The notes under the pieces are model-generated. The model had not been told where the DNA came from. It worked only from the letters and a program-made list of their open reading frames with translations, and searched no databases. A stretch of DNA of 64,000 bases from Micropterus salmoides (lineage: Eukaryota; Chordata; Actinopteri; Centrarchiformes; Centrarchidae). The stretch covers positions 2,461,014-2,525,013 of the forward strand of contig NW_024044681.1 of assembly GCF_014851395.1 (NCBI RefSeq). Reading direction: 5' to 3'. Below are positions 34,978 to 48,500 of this stretch, one piece after another (the stretch's first letter is position 1; each line of letters begins with the position of its first letter). The translations under genes and the position numbers were made by a program.

Positions 34978-36045
34978 GATTTCAGCTTCTTAAATGTGAA
35001 TAATTTCTGGTTTCTTTCCTCTGTGACAGTAAACTGAATATATTTGAGTTGTGGACAAAAAAGATGGTTTAACAGATAGATTAATCAATTTGTTGTTAGG
35101 TTCAGAAAATGGTGAAATATATCAATCAGTGTTTCCCCAAAGCTCAAGATGACGTCCTCAAATGTCTTGTTTTGTCCACGACCCAAATATATTCAGTTTG
35201 CTGTCCCAGAGGAGGAAAGAAATGATGCCTGCCTTTGGTCTGAGAGACCCGGTTCAACTCTCCACTGTGACACATCCACCAAAGTGTCCCTGAGCAGGAC
35301 ACTTAACCCCTCGTTGCTCCAGAGGCGTGCGACCTCTGACATGTATCGCAATTGTAAGTCGCTTTGGATAAAAGCATCAGCTAAATGAATAAATGTAGAT
35401 GTCAGTCGGTGTTTCCCCAAAAATCAAGATGATGTCCTCAAATGATTTGTTTTTGTCCTCAACCCAAATATATTCAGTTTACTGTCCCAGCGGAGGAAAG
35501 AAACCAGAAAATATTCACATTTAATAAGCTGGAATCAGAATTTTGACGTTTTATCTTCAATGGAAAAAAAGACACAAAGCAACTAGCAAAATAACTGAAG
35601 ATTAAAGTAACAGTTGGAACCTAGTGTGATTAATCAGTTGTTAGATCCAATAACTTGTAAAAAATGTCGTCTTAACCCAAAAGATATTCTGTTTACTGTC
35701 ACAGAGGACAAAATAAACAAGAAAATTGTGAAAATTAGGGCTTCAACTAATGATTATTTTCATAATTGATTAATCTGTCCATTTTTTTCTCAATTAATGA
35801 ATTAGTCGTTAGGTCCAGAAAATGGGATAAAGTGTTGATCTGTGTTCCTCCAACGTCTTGTTTTGTCCACGACCCAAATATATTCAGTTTGCTGTCACAG
35901 AGGAGGAAAGACACCAGAAAACATTCACATTTAAGAAGCTGCAATCAGAGAATTTGAATCTTTTTTGTCTTTTATAAAAGGACTGAAAACAATTAATTGA
36001 TTATCAAAATAGTTGGTAATTAATTTTATAGTTGACAACTATCAG
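34978..36045. repeat. cluster of ATTAATCG-ended repeats in XPOT intron 1
   Basis: At least four complete or partial copies follow each other, with boundaries near 34,978-35,080, 35,095-35,225, 35,400-35,625 and 35,728-36,035. Marker strings are CAAATATATTCAGTTTGCTG, CTTGTTTTGTCCACGACCCA and ATTCACATTTAAGAAGCTG. The first copy is inverted relative to the others. Short end fragments (GCTGCAACTAATGATTATTT and similar) also lie at 36,258 and 45,913. A SINE sits between the second and third copy. Confidence 0.8.
35225..35398 (+). mobile_element. SINE with UnaL2-type 3' tail
   Basis: The 3' end reads GTAAGTCGCTTTGGATAAAA, then GCATCAGCTAAATGAATAAATG. This matches the tail shared by the eel LINE UnaL2 and its partner SINEs. 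GCTTTGGATAAAAGC can form the known small hairpin with a GGATA loop that the LINE reverse transcriptase recognises. The body has CACTTAACCCCTCGTTGCTC-like text typical of fish SINEs. No clear tRNA-like head could be fixed. Confidence 0.6.
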
Positions 36046-36464
36046 GTCTGTGACAACAAAAGGGGGCTGTGCAACAGACTTGATATTATTGTAGGGCCAC
36101 GCTGCCCGACTCTACTTCCCACTGAGGTTTGTGAAGTGAACACTACGTGACTAAAGCCCTGGGTAAGGTGCAGAGATTCAACCTACACCAGTGCTGACTC
36201 ACTCACATAGTTTCTGTTGGTCGCCTCACCTGGATACCACAGCTGACCTCACCACAGCTGCAACTAATGATTATTTTGATTAATCTGCAGATTACATTTC
36301 TCGCTTCGTTGTACTGAACCGCAGTTTGATTTGGGTACAAAATCCTCCATGTACTGCAGCCAGTTTTTGGTTATTTGTGTTATGAAATGTAGCATAGCAG
36401 GGGCAGTAGAGATGAGAGCTCTCAGGATATTTCGCCTCAGGGGTTTTTGCTTCTTTCTCACCAG

Positions 36465-36561
36465 ATGAGAGAAATCTGCCTGACAGCAGCAGAGAGGAGT
36501 GAACCTGCCTGGAAGGAGGAAAGCTAACCCACGGATGGCCTGCCAGTCTGTCGCTGCAGTC
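36465..36561 (+). other. XPOT: XPOT 5' UTR part of the first coding exon
   Basis: A candidate acceptor (TTCTTTCTCACCAG, AG at 36,463-36,464) precedes 97 bases of leader. The leader itself begins with an ATG that opens a 20-codon upstream frame (MREICLTAAERSEPAWKEES) ending at 36,527. An alternative acceptor a little downstream (CTGACAG, 36,486) would remove that ATG. Which acceptor is used cannot be decided from sequence. Confidence 0.5.
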
Positions 36562-39500
36562 ATGGACGAGCAGGCCCTGCTGGGGCTCAACCCGAACGCC
36601 GATGCCCGCTACAGGCAGAGGGTAACACACTGTTTGCACACAAATGGGGACCAAATGAAGGGTTAATCCTGCCATGGATCGTGTAGAGTTTAGGCCTTTC
36701 TCACAGTTTAGACTACAGAGACAATCTGCAGTAAAATAAAGTACTCAATGTTTTTTTGCCTGCCGTGTCTCACCTTAATTATTCAAATTGTTGATGCAGA
36801 GATTTGTAAACTGGTAGTGATTCTCTGCACCGTCTTTAGCACCGCTGCGGGAGAGGTGATAGATTAACGAGCAGGACAGCTTTGTGGCAGTATTAGAAAG
36901 CTGTGTTGATGGTTTAATATTGGTGTCTGTGGTTCCTCAGGCCATGGTATACTTTGAGCAGCTGAAGGAGTCTCAGGATGCCTGGGAGGTTTGTGCAGAG
37001 GCCCTCGCTAAAGGAATTTACAAGTGAGTTTCACGTCCACAGCTCTGATGCAGGATGAGTTGCTCCTCTTACAGCTGCTGATGGATCGATTCAGACGCGT
37101 GTGAACATGATTCAATCTGTTTGTTATTCCAGTGACGACCATGTGAAGTTCTTCTGCTTCCAAGTTCTGGAACATCAGATTAAGTTCAGGTGAGGAGGAG
37201 GCGGCGGCGGCAGCGGCTCTGTTTGATGATCCTCTCTGTAGAAATGTGGGTTAGTTTCATCTGAACGACCTGAGATCTGTTGTTTGTGTTGCAGACACGC
37301 TGGTCTGAGTGCAGCTCAGCAGCAGCTCATCAGAGAGACTCTGATGAAGTGGCTCCAGTGTCAGGTACTGCACCGCATCATGTACTTCAGTTTACAAGTA
37401 CTTAGCTGAGTATTTCTGTCTTGTGATATTTTATACTTCAACTCCAGAAAACACGTGGTCGGCTTATAATAAAGTCATGATGTCTATGAAGTTAAAATTA
37501 GCTCCACCTCAGCCAACTACATGTAAATGCACCAGAATGAACAATCCAATAAAATGTAATTCATTATTAATTTAATTTAGATTTAATAGATGTCATGGAC
37601 TTTTATTTGTGTCAAGCATCTCAACACTGTTCAAAAGACAAAGAAAACCCAATGTGAAATAAAGGTAATAAGAACATAATAATGTGTAATATTGAGACAA
37701 GTAAAAGTATGTAAAGGGTACAAACGGGCTTAAAGTTGAAATAAAACTATCTGATTTGCTGTGTGGTTTTTAAACAATATGTGAGAGGACGAGTTAAAAT
37801 ATAAAATATATACAACTATGAGCCGATTGGTTAAACAAACTCACGGGACATTTTTCTGCATAATGAGTATTTTTACTTTTTAAACTTTTACGTACGTTTT
37901 GCTGATAGTAATTCAACTGAGGTAAAAGTTTGAATGCAGAATTTTTACTTGTAATGTGAGCTGAGAAAAACTGTATAATCTGATCAACACTGAAGCGCTA
38001 ACGTCTCGCACGTTTATTTATTTAAATATTAAAAAGTAGCCGCTGTGTATTTTATCAAATAAATACAGTATACACATACACTTATACAATAAAAATACTT
38101 CTTCTAAAACTCTAAGCAAGATAACCGGATAATAATAAATCACACTTAGTAAGTCGGACAGAAGAGATAGAAAAATAAATAATTTACATTATCCCACATT
38201 AAATTTGTGATTTAAAAAAAATATACGTATTTCATAGAAAGTCACAAAAAGTATTAAAAAAACAGAATAAAAACTACATGTATGTTGCTGTGAGTGCTGA
38301 CAGGTTTTTTGTCCCTGCTCCTTGCCTGCAGCTGATGAATGCCCACCCTGAGAAGCCATTCATCAGGAACAAGGCGGCTCAGGTGTTCGCCCTCACCTTC
38401 GTCATGGAGTATCTGACTCTGTGGCCCAAGTTCTTCTTCGACATCCTGTCGCTAGTGGGTTTGAACCCTCACGGCGTTGACATATACCTGAGGACGCTCA
38501 TGGCCATCGACGCTGAGGTGGTGGACCGAGACATCCTCCACTCCCCTGAGGTAAGACTATGGGTAAGAAGCGCTCTTCCTCCTCACAGGCTTCCTGCTGA
38601 TCCTGGAGTTTATTCGTGAAATTAAAGAGTGTGTTTGACGCAAGAAAATGAAAAAATGATTCACGATTGGACACTTTTGAATCCATACCTGTTGAATTGA
38701 GCTACTTTTTCTCCAAAAATATCCGGAACAAGGAGCTAAAAGGTCCTTCAGCCCACTGTTGTGTGTGTTTCCAACGCGGTCTAAAGACAAGTGAAGGTCA
38801 AGCAAACGAACCAGCTCACATAAGTTATTACTCAAGACATCATTATTTAGAAACGTCACTATCCACGAGCAAAATGTTTATATGAACATCAGATTTGGTT
38901 GGAATATAATGAAAATAATAGGCTGGACCACTAAAAATAACTTGTTTTGTGCGAGTATAATCAAGAAACACAAGAAGTCTATAACAAGTTTAATAACAAA
39001 CTGGATAAAGTAGGGATGCACCGAAATTAAAATTCTTGTCCGAAACCGAAAATAATGAAAACACAGAACAAGTACATTCACATTGTTTCCATTTATTTAG
39101 GCTTTTTTTAACCACAAATTAAATAGTCAGAATGAGCTTTTTCGTCAGTGTTTCCCACAGGATGTGGAGAGACTATGGTGGGTAAAGTAGATTACATGTG
39201 TCTATTTACTGTTAATGGACACATTCAGTCAAATCGCTCTGGGACCTTTCAGTGGATTTACCATAAAGGCTTGAATACGTGCGCACTCCAAATTTAGGTG
39301 CGGTTAGCCACAGATGGAGTGGATGTGCTGGGAGACAGAACGGGGCTCCTCCAGCGCCGACGGACATTAAAACACTTCCAGACGACATTAGCAGCATCTC
39401 AGCTCGCCGCTCTCATGTCCTAAGTGTTTTTATTTACATGTTGTAATCAGCTGTTTGTTTAGGAGAAACCTCCTGACTGAAGAACGCAGCTTTGCATGCT

Positions 39501-42500
39501 GAAGTTCCCCGTTTCAGTCATGTTCAGCTGTCCTGCTGAAACCAGAAAAAGAGACGTTAAATGATAAAATCTTAACTGAACAATCAAAGAAAGTAAAAAG
39601 CTGCACTGGTGAGATGATAAGTGATGAGAGAGGAAGACAGGAAAAGGAAGTAAAACCCACAAAGTGATGACAGAGATGAATGTGCAGTGATGAAAATGGT
39701 TTTGCAGGAAGGAAAGTAAAGAATGATCGATGAAAACTTGTGTGGCCGTTTCTGTCCAAATCTGAGTGTTGTTGTTCATAAAAGTGGCGATCGATGATTT
39801 TTGTCCGTTGATTAATTGGCAGAAGTTAAAGACACTAATCTGAGAATCAGTATTTGATTACTTGTCAGTTTTCTGAGCTGAGGGTTAATGGTGTCGACTC
39901 TGTCCTTCAGGAGACCCGTAGAAACACCTTAATCAAAGACGGCATGCGGGAGCAGTGCATCCCCCACCTGGTGGAGTCCTGGTTCCAGATCCTGCAGACG
40001 TACCAGCACTCCCACCCGGAGCTCACCTGTCAGTGTCTGGAGGTGGTGGGAGCCTTCGTGTCCTGGATCGACCTCAACCTCATCGCCAACGACCGGTCAG
40101 TCACCTCACGCACAAGTTTCATTAAAGATTATCTTAAAAGATTTATGTTCATAGATGCACAAAAGCATTATTGACCAATTTAGAAACTCTAGTTTGTCTG
40201 TACTAACAAGTAGCGGCAAACTCTGGCTCTCACCACTGAAGCCAGTGCTGAAGTAACGTAAACCTGCATTCTCTCTAACAGCCAGCAGGGGGCGACTCCT
40301 GCTTCCTGGTCTCTGTTCCTCTAAATGGGACCATAATTTACTAAATGAACATCATGCTGTGCTGAAGAAGACTTGAAACTAGCGACTGAGACCAGAAACT
40401 CATCAGGAAAGTGTTTACTGAGGGAATAAATCAGCTGACAAGTAGAAACATTTTCTCAGAGACTTCTTTCTGCAGCCGCTGGAGTCGCCCCCTGCTGGCC
40501 GCTGGAGAGAACGCAGGTTTAATGCTCTTCCAACATGGCTTCATTTCTCAGAGCCAGACATTCCTGCTTGGGTGAAGCGGTGCACAAAAAATGCACAATA
40601 TAAATAAATAACAGCTGACTGCAGGAAGTTACCGCAGCACTTTGATATTCTGACTTTTCTGTGGTTCTCTTGTGTTTCCAGCTTTGTGAACCTGCTGCTG
40701 AGCCAGATGTCGGTGGAGGAGCTCAGAGAGGAGGCCTGTGACTGCCTGTTTGAAATCGTCAACAAAGGAATGGACCCCGTGGATAAAACCAAGCTGGTGG
40801 AGTCGCTGTGCCAAGTTCTGCAGTCTGCTGGGTTCTTCAACGTGGAACAGGTTCGAGTCAAAGAACTTAAGGAATTCCTTAAGTTTGTTAAACTGTTGCA
40901 CAAAAGATGAATAAATGATAATAATAATAATCTATTTTTTGGCCAGTTTTCACATTTATTTTGTTTCTCAGAATCTGATTTATTGCCAAGTTGTTTTTGC
41001 ACAGACAAGGAACTTGCATGCAATTTTACATGTGTAATAAAAGAATCAGATCTGATAGGTTGTGCAAACATTAATGAGGGGGGGGGGGATCTCCTGGATG
41101 GACCTCTTCACTTCTTAAAATAATTTTCAAAGTAATTTCCTCCCACGTTTGTGGTTTCCTGGTTGCTGTTATTTGTACAGCAGTACAGTCTTTTCCTCCT
41201 CTGACTGACTGAATTAGTTTTTCTTTCTTCGTTTCTTTCCAACTTTGCGGGGTGAAAACAGTTTAAGTAGTTTCTCCGTCCTTACAGTAACATTTTAAAG
41301 CTGTAAAATCTCTTTCAATGTAGAAAACACCTTAACTAAGGAAACCTTTTAAGGAATTTTTTGAGATTGAGACTTTATGTCTTACTTCAGGAAAAACTTA
41401 GAAAGCTAAATTGTGTCACGCCACAAGAAAAGATCTGATTGTTGAAAAGCAGAATCTCAGATGAGGACGTGTCACCTGTTTATACCCAGAGGCCACGAGG
41501 TCGCATGCTTTTCCTGCTTCTCCTCACTTCCTGGATGGCTTTTTGTTTTTACTTCCCTCTTCCTGTCCCGCCAGGAGGAGGACGTGGACTTCCTGGCCAA
41601 GTTCTCGCGGCTGGTGAACGGGATGGGTCAGAGTCTGGTGCTGAGCTGGACCAAACTGGCCAAGACCGGCAATGTGAAGGACACGGCCGAGGCGCTGCAG
41701 GCCGTGGAGTCCAAGGTGCCGCTGCTGCTGCAGCTTCTGGTGCACGAGGACGACGACATCTCGGCCAACGTCGTCGGCTTCTGCTACGAATACCTGCACG
41801 TGCTCAAACAGGTGAGCTCCGCCTGGACCAATCAGAGTCCAGGAGGTTAGGAGGCATTTAAAGACTCCTCCTGGGCAAGGAAGTCCTGGAATATTATGGG
41901 ATTTTAGAGACCTGGGGTGTCGATACATTGATTAAAAGAATAAAATAAATTCTGTTCTGATAATCGATGAATGATTAAAGATTTCTTCATTGTAGTTTCT
42001 CTTTCTTGTGATTGTAAATAAAACATCTTGGGTTGGCAAAACAAACTACAGGGTCCGTTGAGTAGCTGTTCTGGAGACACACAGCCTTCCTCAGCAGATG
42101 TGAGTTCGTATGGATGGAAATGTAGATGTTAATACGTTGTGGCTGTTATTTCTGTGTTGGTTGACAGTTGAGATTACAAAGTGTTCACCAGGTTTGTTTA
42201 GTAACTGGAGCTTTTGATTGTATCACATATAAATATCTTTAGGTCTGGGGGAGTTGTTTCATATACTTCATGATAACGTCTCAGCGATAAGTCGAATTGA
42301 TGTATTTTCTTTTGCTTCTGCAGCTTCCCCAACTGACAGACCAGCAGAAGACGAACATAGAGGTGAGTCTCTGACCGTAAACGATGAAATCAAAGATCAA
42401 ATACACAAGGATTGAAAAACGCTGACGCTCTGCCTGCCTTTCCACCACAGGCCATCATGCTCGCTGTCATGAAGAAGCTGACGTACGACGACGAGTACAA

Positions 42501-45500
42501 CTTTGAAAACGAGGTGAGTTAGTTTTTTTTTTTTATTTGCCGCTGACTGTCGTCGTCGTCGTCTGTGACGCTCTTAAGGAACGTGAAACCGCAGCAGACG
42601 CTCTGGTTGTGTTTGTCAGGGCGAGGACGAGGCCATGTTTGTGGAGTACAGGAAGCAGCTGAAGATGCTGCTGGATCGTCTGGCGCAGGTGTCTCCTGAG
42701 CTGCTGCTGGAGGCCGTGCGACGGGTCTTCACCAACACCATGCAGTAAGAGCTCGCTCTCGCTCACTCACTCATTTCTTTAGAGAAATAATAAAACATCG
42801 GCGCCGTCTTTGTGTTTCAGGAGCTGGCAGACGGCGCCGTTCATGGAGGTGGAGGTGGCCATCAGGCTGCTGTACATGATGGGCGAGGCCCTGCCAGCAT
42901 CTCACGGCGCTCATTTCACCGGAGACACGGCGAAGACGAGCGCCCTGCAGGACATGATGAGGACGGTGGGTCACATGACTCTAAATGATGAATGTTCCGT
43001 TCAGCTGTTTCCTGTGTTTTCGCCACTCTGAAACTGTTTTCTCTCTGAATCCTCAGCTGGTGTCCTGCGGCGTCAGCAGCTACCAGCACAGCTCCGTGTC
43101 TCTGGAGTTCTTCGAGACGGTCGTTCGATACGATAAATTCTTCATCGTGGAGCCTCAGCACATCCCAAACGTTCTGGTGAGTGACTTTGTTTTTAGCAGG
43201 TTATGAAAAGAAAAGTGCGGATGAGGTTTGTTTTGTGCTCCGTGTGACCCGTGTTGTGTTCGGTGCCAGATGGCGTTTCTGGACCAGAGAGGACTGAGAC
43301 ACAACAGCCCAAAGGTCCGCAGCAGGGTGGCCTACCTCTTCTCCAGATTCGTCAAAACATTACAGTGAGTCCAGCTGCAGTCATTTACCACCAGGTGGAC
43401 AAAATAACAGAAACACCTCAACACTGATCACAGCAAAAACCAAGCAAGAAGAGCTTCACCAAGTTTTATTAAAGGTGGGGTACGTTACTGTAATAGCCGC
43501 CACTGCCAGAAATGATGCACTCGTCAGGAGAGAACGGCGTTAAGAAACGTTTGATGTTCTGTAGAACCTCTGATAAATGTGCAGAAACACGGGAGTTCAA
43601 AAGTTGAGAGACTTGATTTATTATTTATTTTAGCCAGTGGCGTAAAGAAACTTTATATGTTTGTTAAAAACATTATTATTAATATTATCATCCATCTTGG
43701 GTTAATGAAACTAGTTGCGGGGGGGCCAAGGTGTAGTGAGTAAACACTAAGAAAAAGAAATTAATAAAGAATTAAAATGATGAAATAATGAAATGTGTAT
43801 CGTATTTGTATTGACAGCAGGTTACTTTAGGTAATTTCCCACCTTAGTTTAGTGTTTATTTACTGCTTGAATCTGCTCTTCTCCCCACACTCGCACACCT
43901 AGCCTGCACCTCTGGTCTCACATGCACCGCATGTGGATTGAAAACCGAAAGTAACGTTATTGAGTGACATCTGCAGTGATGCGTTCACTGTCGCTCCGTA
44001 ATATATAATTTCCTGTTTGTCTGTTAACTTAATATCAGATGGCATCTCTCTCTGTGTTTCTATGCTAAAGTGGGTTGCCAGGTACGGTCACAGGTGCAAA
44101 TATACCTGGCCAACCCGCCCAAGTAAAGTATTTGTCGATAACACTGTATTTAAAGCTTGTGCAAGCTTTAGGCCTGTATTTTGTAAATATTACACCTTCG
44201 ACCAAATTTATTGTCTTCCAACTGTGTGGGGGGGGGGAAATGTGGGGAAAAACCGAGCCGTGTATTTGGTGTATGGACACAGCCCTATAACACAGAGATT
44301 ATAATATATATATTATATATATAATAATGTTTCTGGCTGTTTCTAGTTATAGTCGCAGGTAAAAGTCTGTGAACCCTTTGGAATGAGATCTGATCTTCCT
44401 CTAAGTCACAACATACTTTTTCCATCCTGCGTTGTGATTCTTACTCAGAGTGTTCAATAAAGACATCAAAACATATTATTGTTTGTGTGGTTTTAGTTTA
44501 ATTTCTGACTGTGTGTTGACTTCGCTGAACCTCTGTGTCAACAGTAAACACATGAATGCCTTTGTGGAGGACATCCTGACCCGGATCCAGGACCTGCTTG
44601 AACTGGCTCCTCCTGTAAGTATCAGCACGTCATCCCTCTCAGAGTTAACAGCGTGTCTCCGTCAGCCCTCAACACTGATGCGGTTTCCTTCTGTCCAGGA
44701 GAACGGCTTCCCGGCGCTGCTGACCAGCGACGACCAGCTGTTCATGTTCGAGACGGCGGGCATTCTGATCGTGAACGGAGACAGCCCCGTAGAGAGGAAG
44801 CAGGCGCTGATGAGGAGCCTGCTGCTGCCGCTGCTGGACGCCTTCCGCCTGCTGCTCGCCAAACTGCCGCAGGAGACGGAGGAGGAGCGGAAGGCCGTCC
44901 TCGCAGACTGCCTGAGCCACGCTGTCGGGTTCGCCAGGTGAGGATCCAACCTGCCGTCACGTTTTAATGAGTCGCTCAGAGACGGGTTTTTTTTATTTTT
45001 TTAGATTGTGGCTTTTTATTTTCTTTGTTTCAACATTTCAAGCTCGCCAGCGGGAGTCTTTACATGAATCAGGCAAAACAAAAGAAATTAGCTGAACGTC
45101 ACGTCTTCTTTCTCTGTTTGCAGTCGGACCAGCAAGGCGTTCAGCAACAAGCAGACGGTGAAGCAGTGCGGCTGTACGGAGGTCTACCGAGACTGCCTGC
45201 AGACCTTCCTGCCTGCGCTGAGCTGCCCTGTCCAGCGGGGGGTGCTGCGCAGCTCGGTCCGCTCCTTCCTGCACCGAATGATCATCTGCTTGGAGGAGGA
45301 GGTGCTGCCCTTCATCCCCGCCGCCTCTGAACACATGCTGAAGGACTGCGAGGCCAAAGATCTGCAGGAGTTCATCCCGCTCATCAGCCAGATCACCGCC
45401 AAGTTCAAGGTACGCGGGGAAAAACTGCAGACTGGTTAGGTGTTTGGGACATGTCCGCTAAAATCACACGTTTAGAAACTGGCAGCTCTTCTTCGGGGTG

Positions 45501-48500
45501 ATTAACGAGCTTTTTTCTGCCACGGCAGCGGCAGGTGTCTCCCTTCCTGCAGCAGGTCTTCATGCCGCTGGTGCTCGCCATCTTCGAGGTGCTGGCCAGG
45601 CCGGCGGAGGAGAACGACCAGGCGGCCGCTCTGGAGAAACAGATGCTGAGGAGGAGCTACTTCACCTTCATCCAGACCATCACAGGCAGCGGGATGAACG
45701 AGGTCATGGCCAACCAGGGTGAGTCGCTAACGGATAGCAGAACTTCTCGTTTCTGTTTAGAAAATATTTTTAATGTTAAGACGAAATTCAAGGCAGTAAC
45801 CTGATGATGCTGTTGACAAACACATCAGCACGTGAATAAAGAGAATAACTCAGGAGTGACTCCTGTAAACCAGATAAAACAGTCAGTCTGGGAGCTTTTG
45901 AGATTTAGTTTAGGGCTGCAGCTAATGATTATTTTAGTAAGACATATTGTCAGCAACATTTCAACAAAAGCAGGGCGTGGTTTCAACAAACAATTAGAAA
46001 TAAACAAAGATACTCGGCCCCTTGGGAAGAGTTATGCTTAATAAGTTCAGCTCTTTGCACAATCAAGGAGGGAGAAAACAAAACGTCCAGCAGGAGCTCA
46101 CTCGGCAGCAAACGTTAATCAAAGTAATGCAGTTCAAACCAAAATCGTTCCACTCAGCCGCCTCTAAATTCTTACAGTAGTACCTGCGGTCAGTCAGTCG
46201 ATGAACTCGCCTGTGAGTCAGGCACGTTACGTTTTCCTCCGTGGTGATCTCCACATCTTAGCCCCGCTTGCACCAACGCCTAACTTGACTTTACGCCTGT
46301 TTAAACTATGAATTACGCTGATCGCCGGACTTGCGACCAGACACGCCGATAAATTCTTTCGCATTCTTGTAGCTAAGACCACAGACGGAGATTGATTTGA
46401 CTGATACCTGAAATGATGAAGAGTTGTAGGCAAACCTTCCTGCTGGAGCACAGCTGAAGTTATTTGTTCTTGTTTTCAGGAGCGGAGAACATCGAGCGAG
46501 TTGTGTTCACCATCATCCAGGGAGCCGTGGACTTCCCCGACCCCGTCGCTCAGAAAACCTGCTTCATCATCCTCTCCAAGCTGGTGGAGCTGTGGGGTGA
46601 GAAGAGAAGTCTTTATTACTTATTACATCGTTTTTCCTTCAGCGTTTCTCTCTCTTTAAGTTCTGTCTTCTGATCAAACCTGCAGGAGGGAAAGACGGCA
46701 TGGTGGGTTTCCCCGACTTCATCTACAAACACATCGTTCCTGCGTGTTTCCTGGCTCCTCTCAAACCGACCTTTGACCTCTCGGACGCTCAGACGGTCCT
46801 GGTAGGTCTCTCCACCAGACTCCATTCTGCAAACAGGAGATTTTGACTCATTCATTAACAGAAGTTAAGCAGCGCTCCTCTTTGTTTTTCAGACGCTGTC
46901 AGAGTGCGCCGTCACGCTGAAAATGATTCATCTCAAAAGGGTAAAAAGAAATTTTACACAATGAAGCTTTTAAATAATCCTCAAATTCAATAAATGAAAG
47001 AATTTCTGTCCCTTGGTTCGTTGTAAGTAACGTTTTCTTTCAGGGGCCGGAGTTTATCCAGTTCTTGCAGCAGGAGTATTTGCCCTCACTTCAGGTGTCA
47101 CCGGAAATCTCACAGGTAAGACGCCAGTAAACACCAGATCAGTGCTAATGTAGCTGGCTTCCCAAGCCGGCGTCACTACAGGCTGGTAGAGCAAACTGTT
47201 CTAAATGTCCACGGCCTTTTTAGTCATCGTTGCGTCCTCAAAATGCCTGATTTTGCAGCAGCTTTTCTAAAATATTGCGATGAACGTTTTTTGATGTTCT
47301 TGGGTGTTTTTTTTTTTTTTGTGATGAAATTGGGGGAATAAGTGAAAACTGCCACGGTAGATGTGATGTTTTTAGAATCGTAGTTGAATCATTAAACAGT
47401 CCCTCCAGGACTTGGCGAGCCTGACCCTGCATATTTAACCTCTTAACATTCCAACCAATTCAGGTCCTGGCGGCAGCTTTCGGTCTGTGCACACAGCTGC
47501 TATGTTAACTTCGTACTCATATGATCCACTGTTTGAAAGCTAAAATCCTCGTGATTCCACCAATCAGGTCACCACAGCGGGTCCAATCAGCGCCTCTCTC
47601 AGACCAACCAGTACAATCAAACTTTACGCGACTCACCTATGAAGCCTCACAGTAACTTCATCCACCGATCATTATGATTATTCCATCAGTAAATCCTCAG
47701 GGACTGCTGTTTCATATCCGCCGGCAGACGCGGCTCGTGTGTCATTATAACCGGAATAACTCTGATTTGAATGTAAACGACTACGATAGCTTGTATTCAA
47801 ATTAGCCGCTTAACTCTGACCTTTCGACTGACAGCTAATCAGACCCAATAGGAGCTCACGTGTCCCTTTCACAGCCTACAGCAGCCAATGAGAGCCCGCG
47901 CTGTAAGGAAGGGCCGGCCCCTGTTATTTCCTGGGTGGGCCGAGCCAATTGCAAGCAACCAGTCGATGACTGGCGCTTCCTGTAGCCAATAATATTCTGA
48001 AAATAACGATATCCAGCTTTAAGTAGGAAGTTCATGATCTACCAGCAAAAAACCACGTCTGCGTGGAGCTGCCAGCTGATCCGGAGCGACGCAGCAGCCG
48101 CCTGCCGCCGAGGGGCGGGGCTTATTTAGAAAAAATACACTAAGACAGACACTCAGAAAAACCTGTGGAAAACAGTCATTTTTCATGGTATTGGTATGAA
48201 ATTTAAACTTGGACTGGGTAAGGCTTAATGCCGTGGGCCCCACAGTGAATTCTAGCTAATAAGTCCCAGCTGTAGTCTGCATGCATTTGTTGGCAAGCAT
48301 TTTCAAGTGGAAATGAAAAATATATTAGTTTTAGTGTGTTTTAAACTTATATTAATCTATTCCAGTAGCTCTTGCACTCATTCTGACTTTTGGGTCAGAC
48401 TCTCCAGAGTGTTTCTTTCAGAGAAACCCAAAACCAGGCAGAGACTCCAGATGGTTCAAGAACCACATTCAGTTTACTTTGGATCTGCCTTGAAGAGGCG

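Noticed and set aside
42363..42450. C/D box snoRNA in XPOT intron 9
   Set aside because: A weak C box (ACGATGA) and a CTGA are present, but they are too close and there is no terminal stem.
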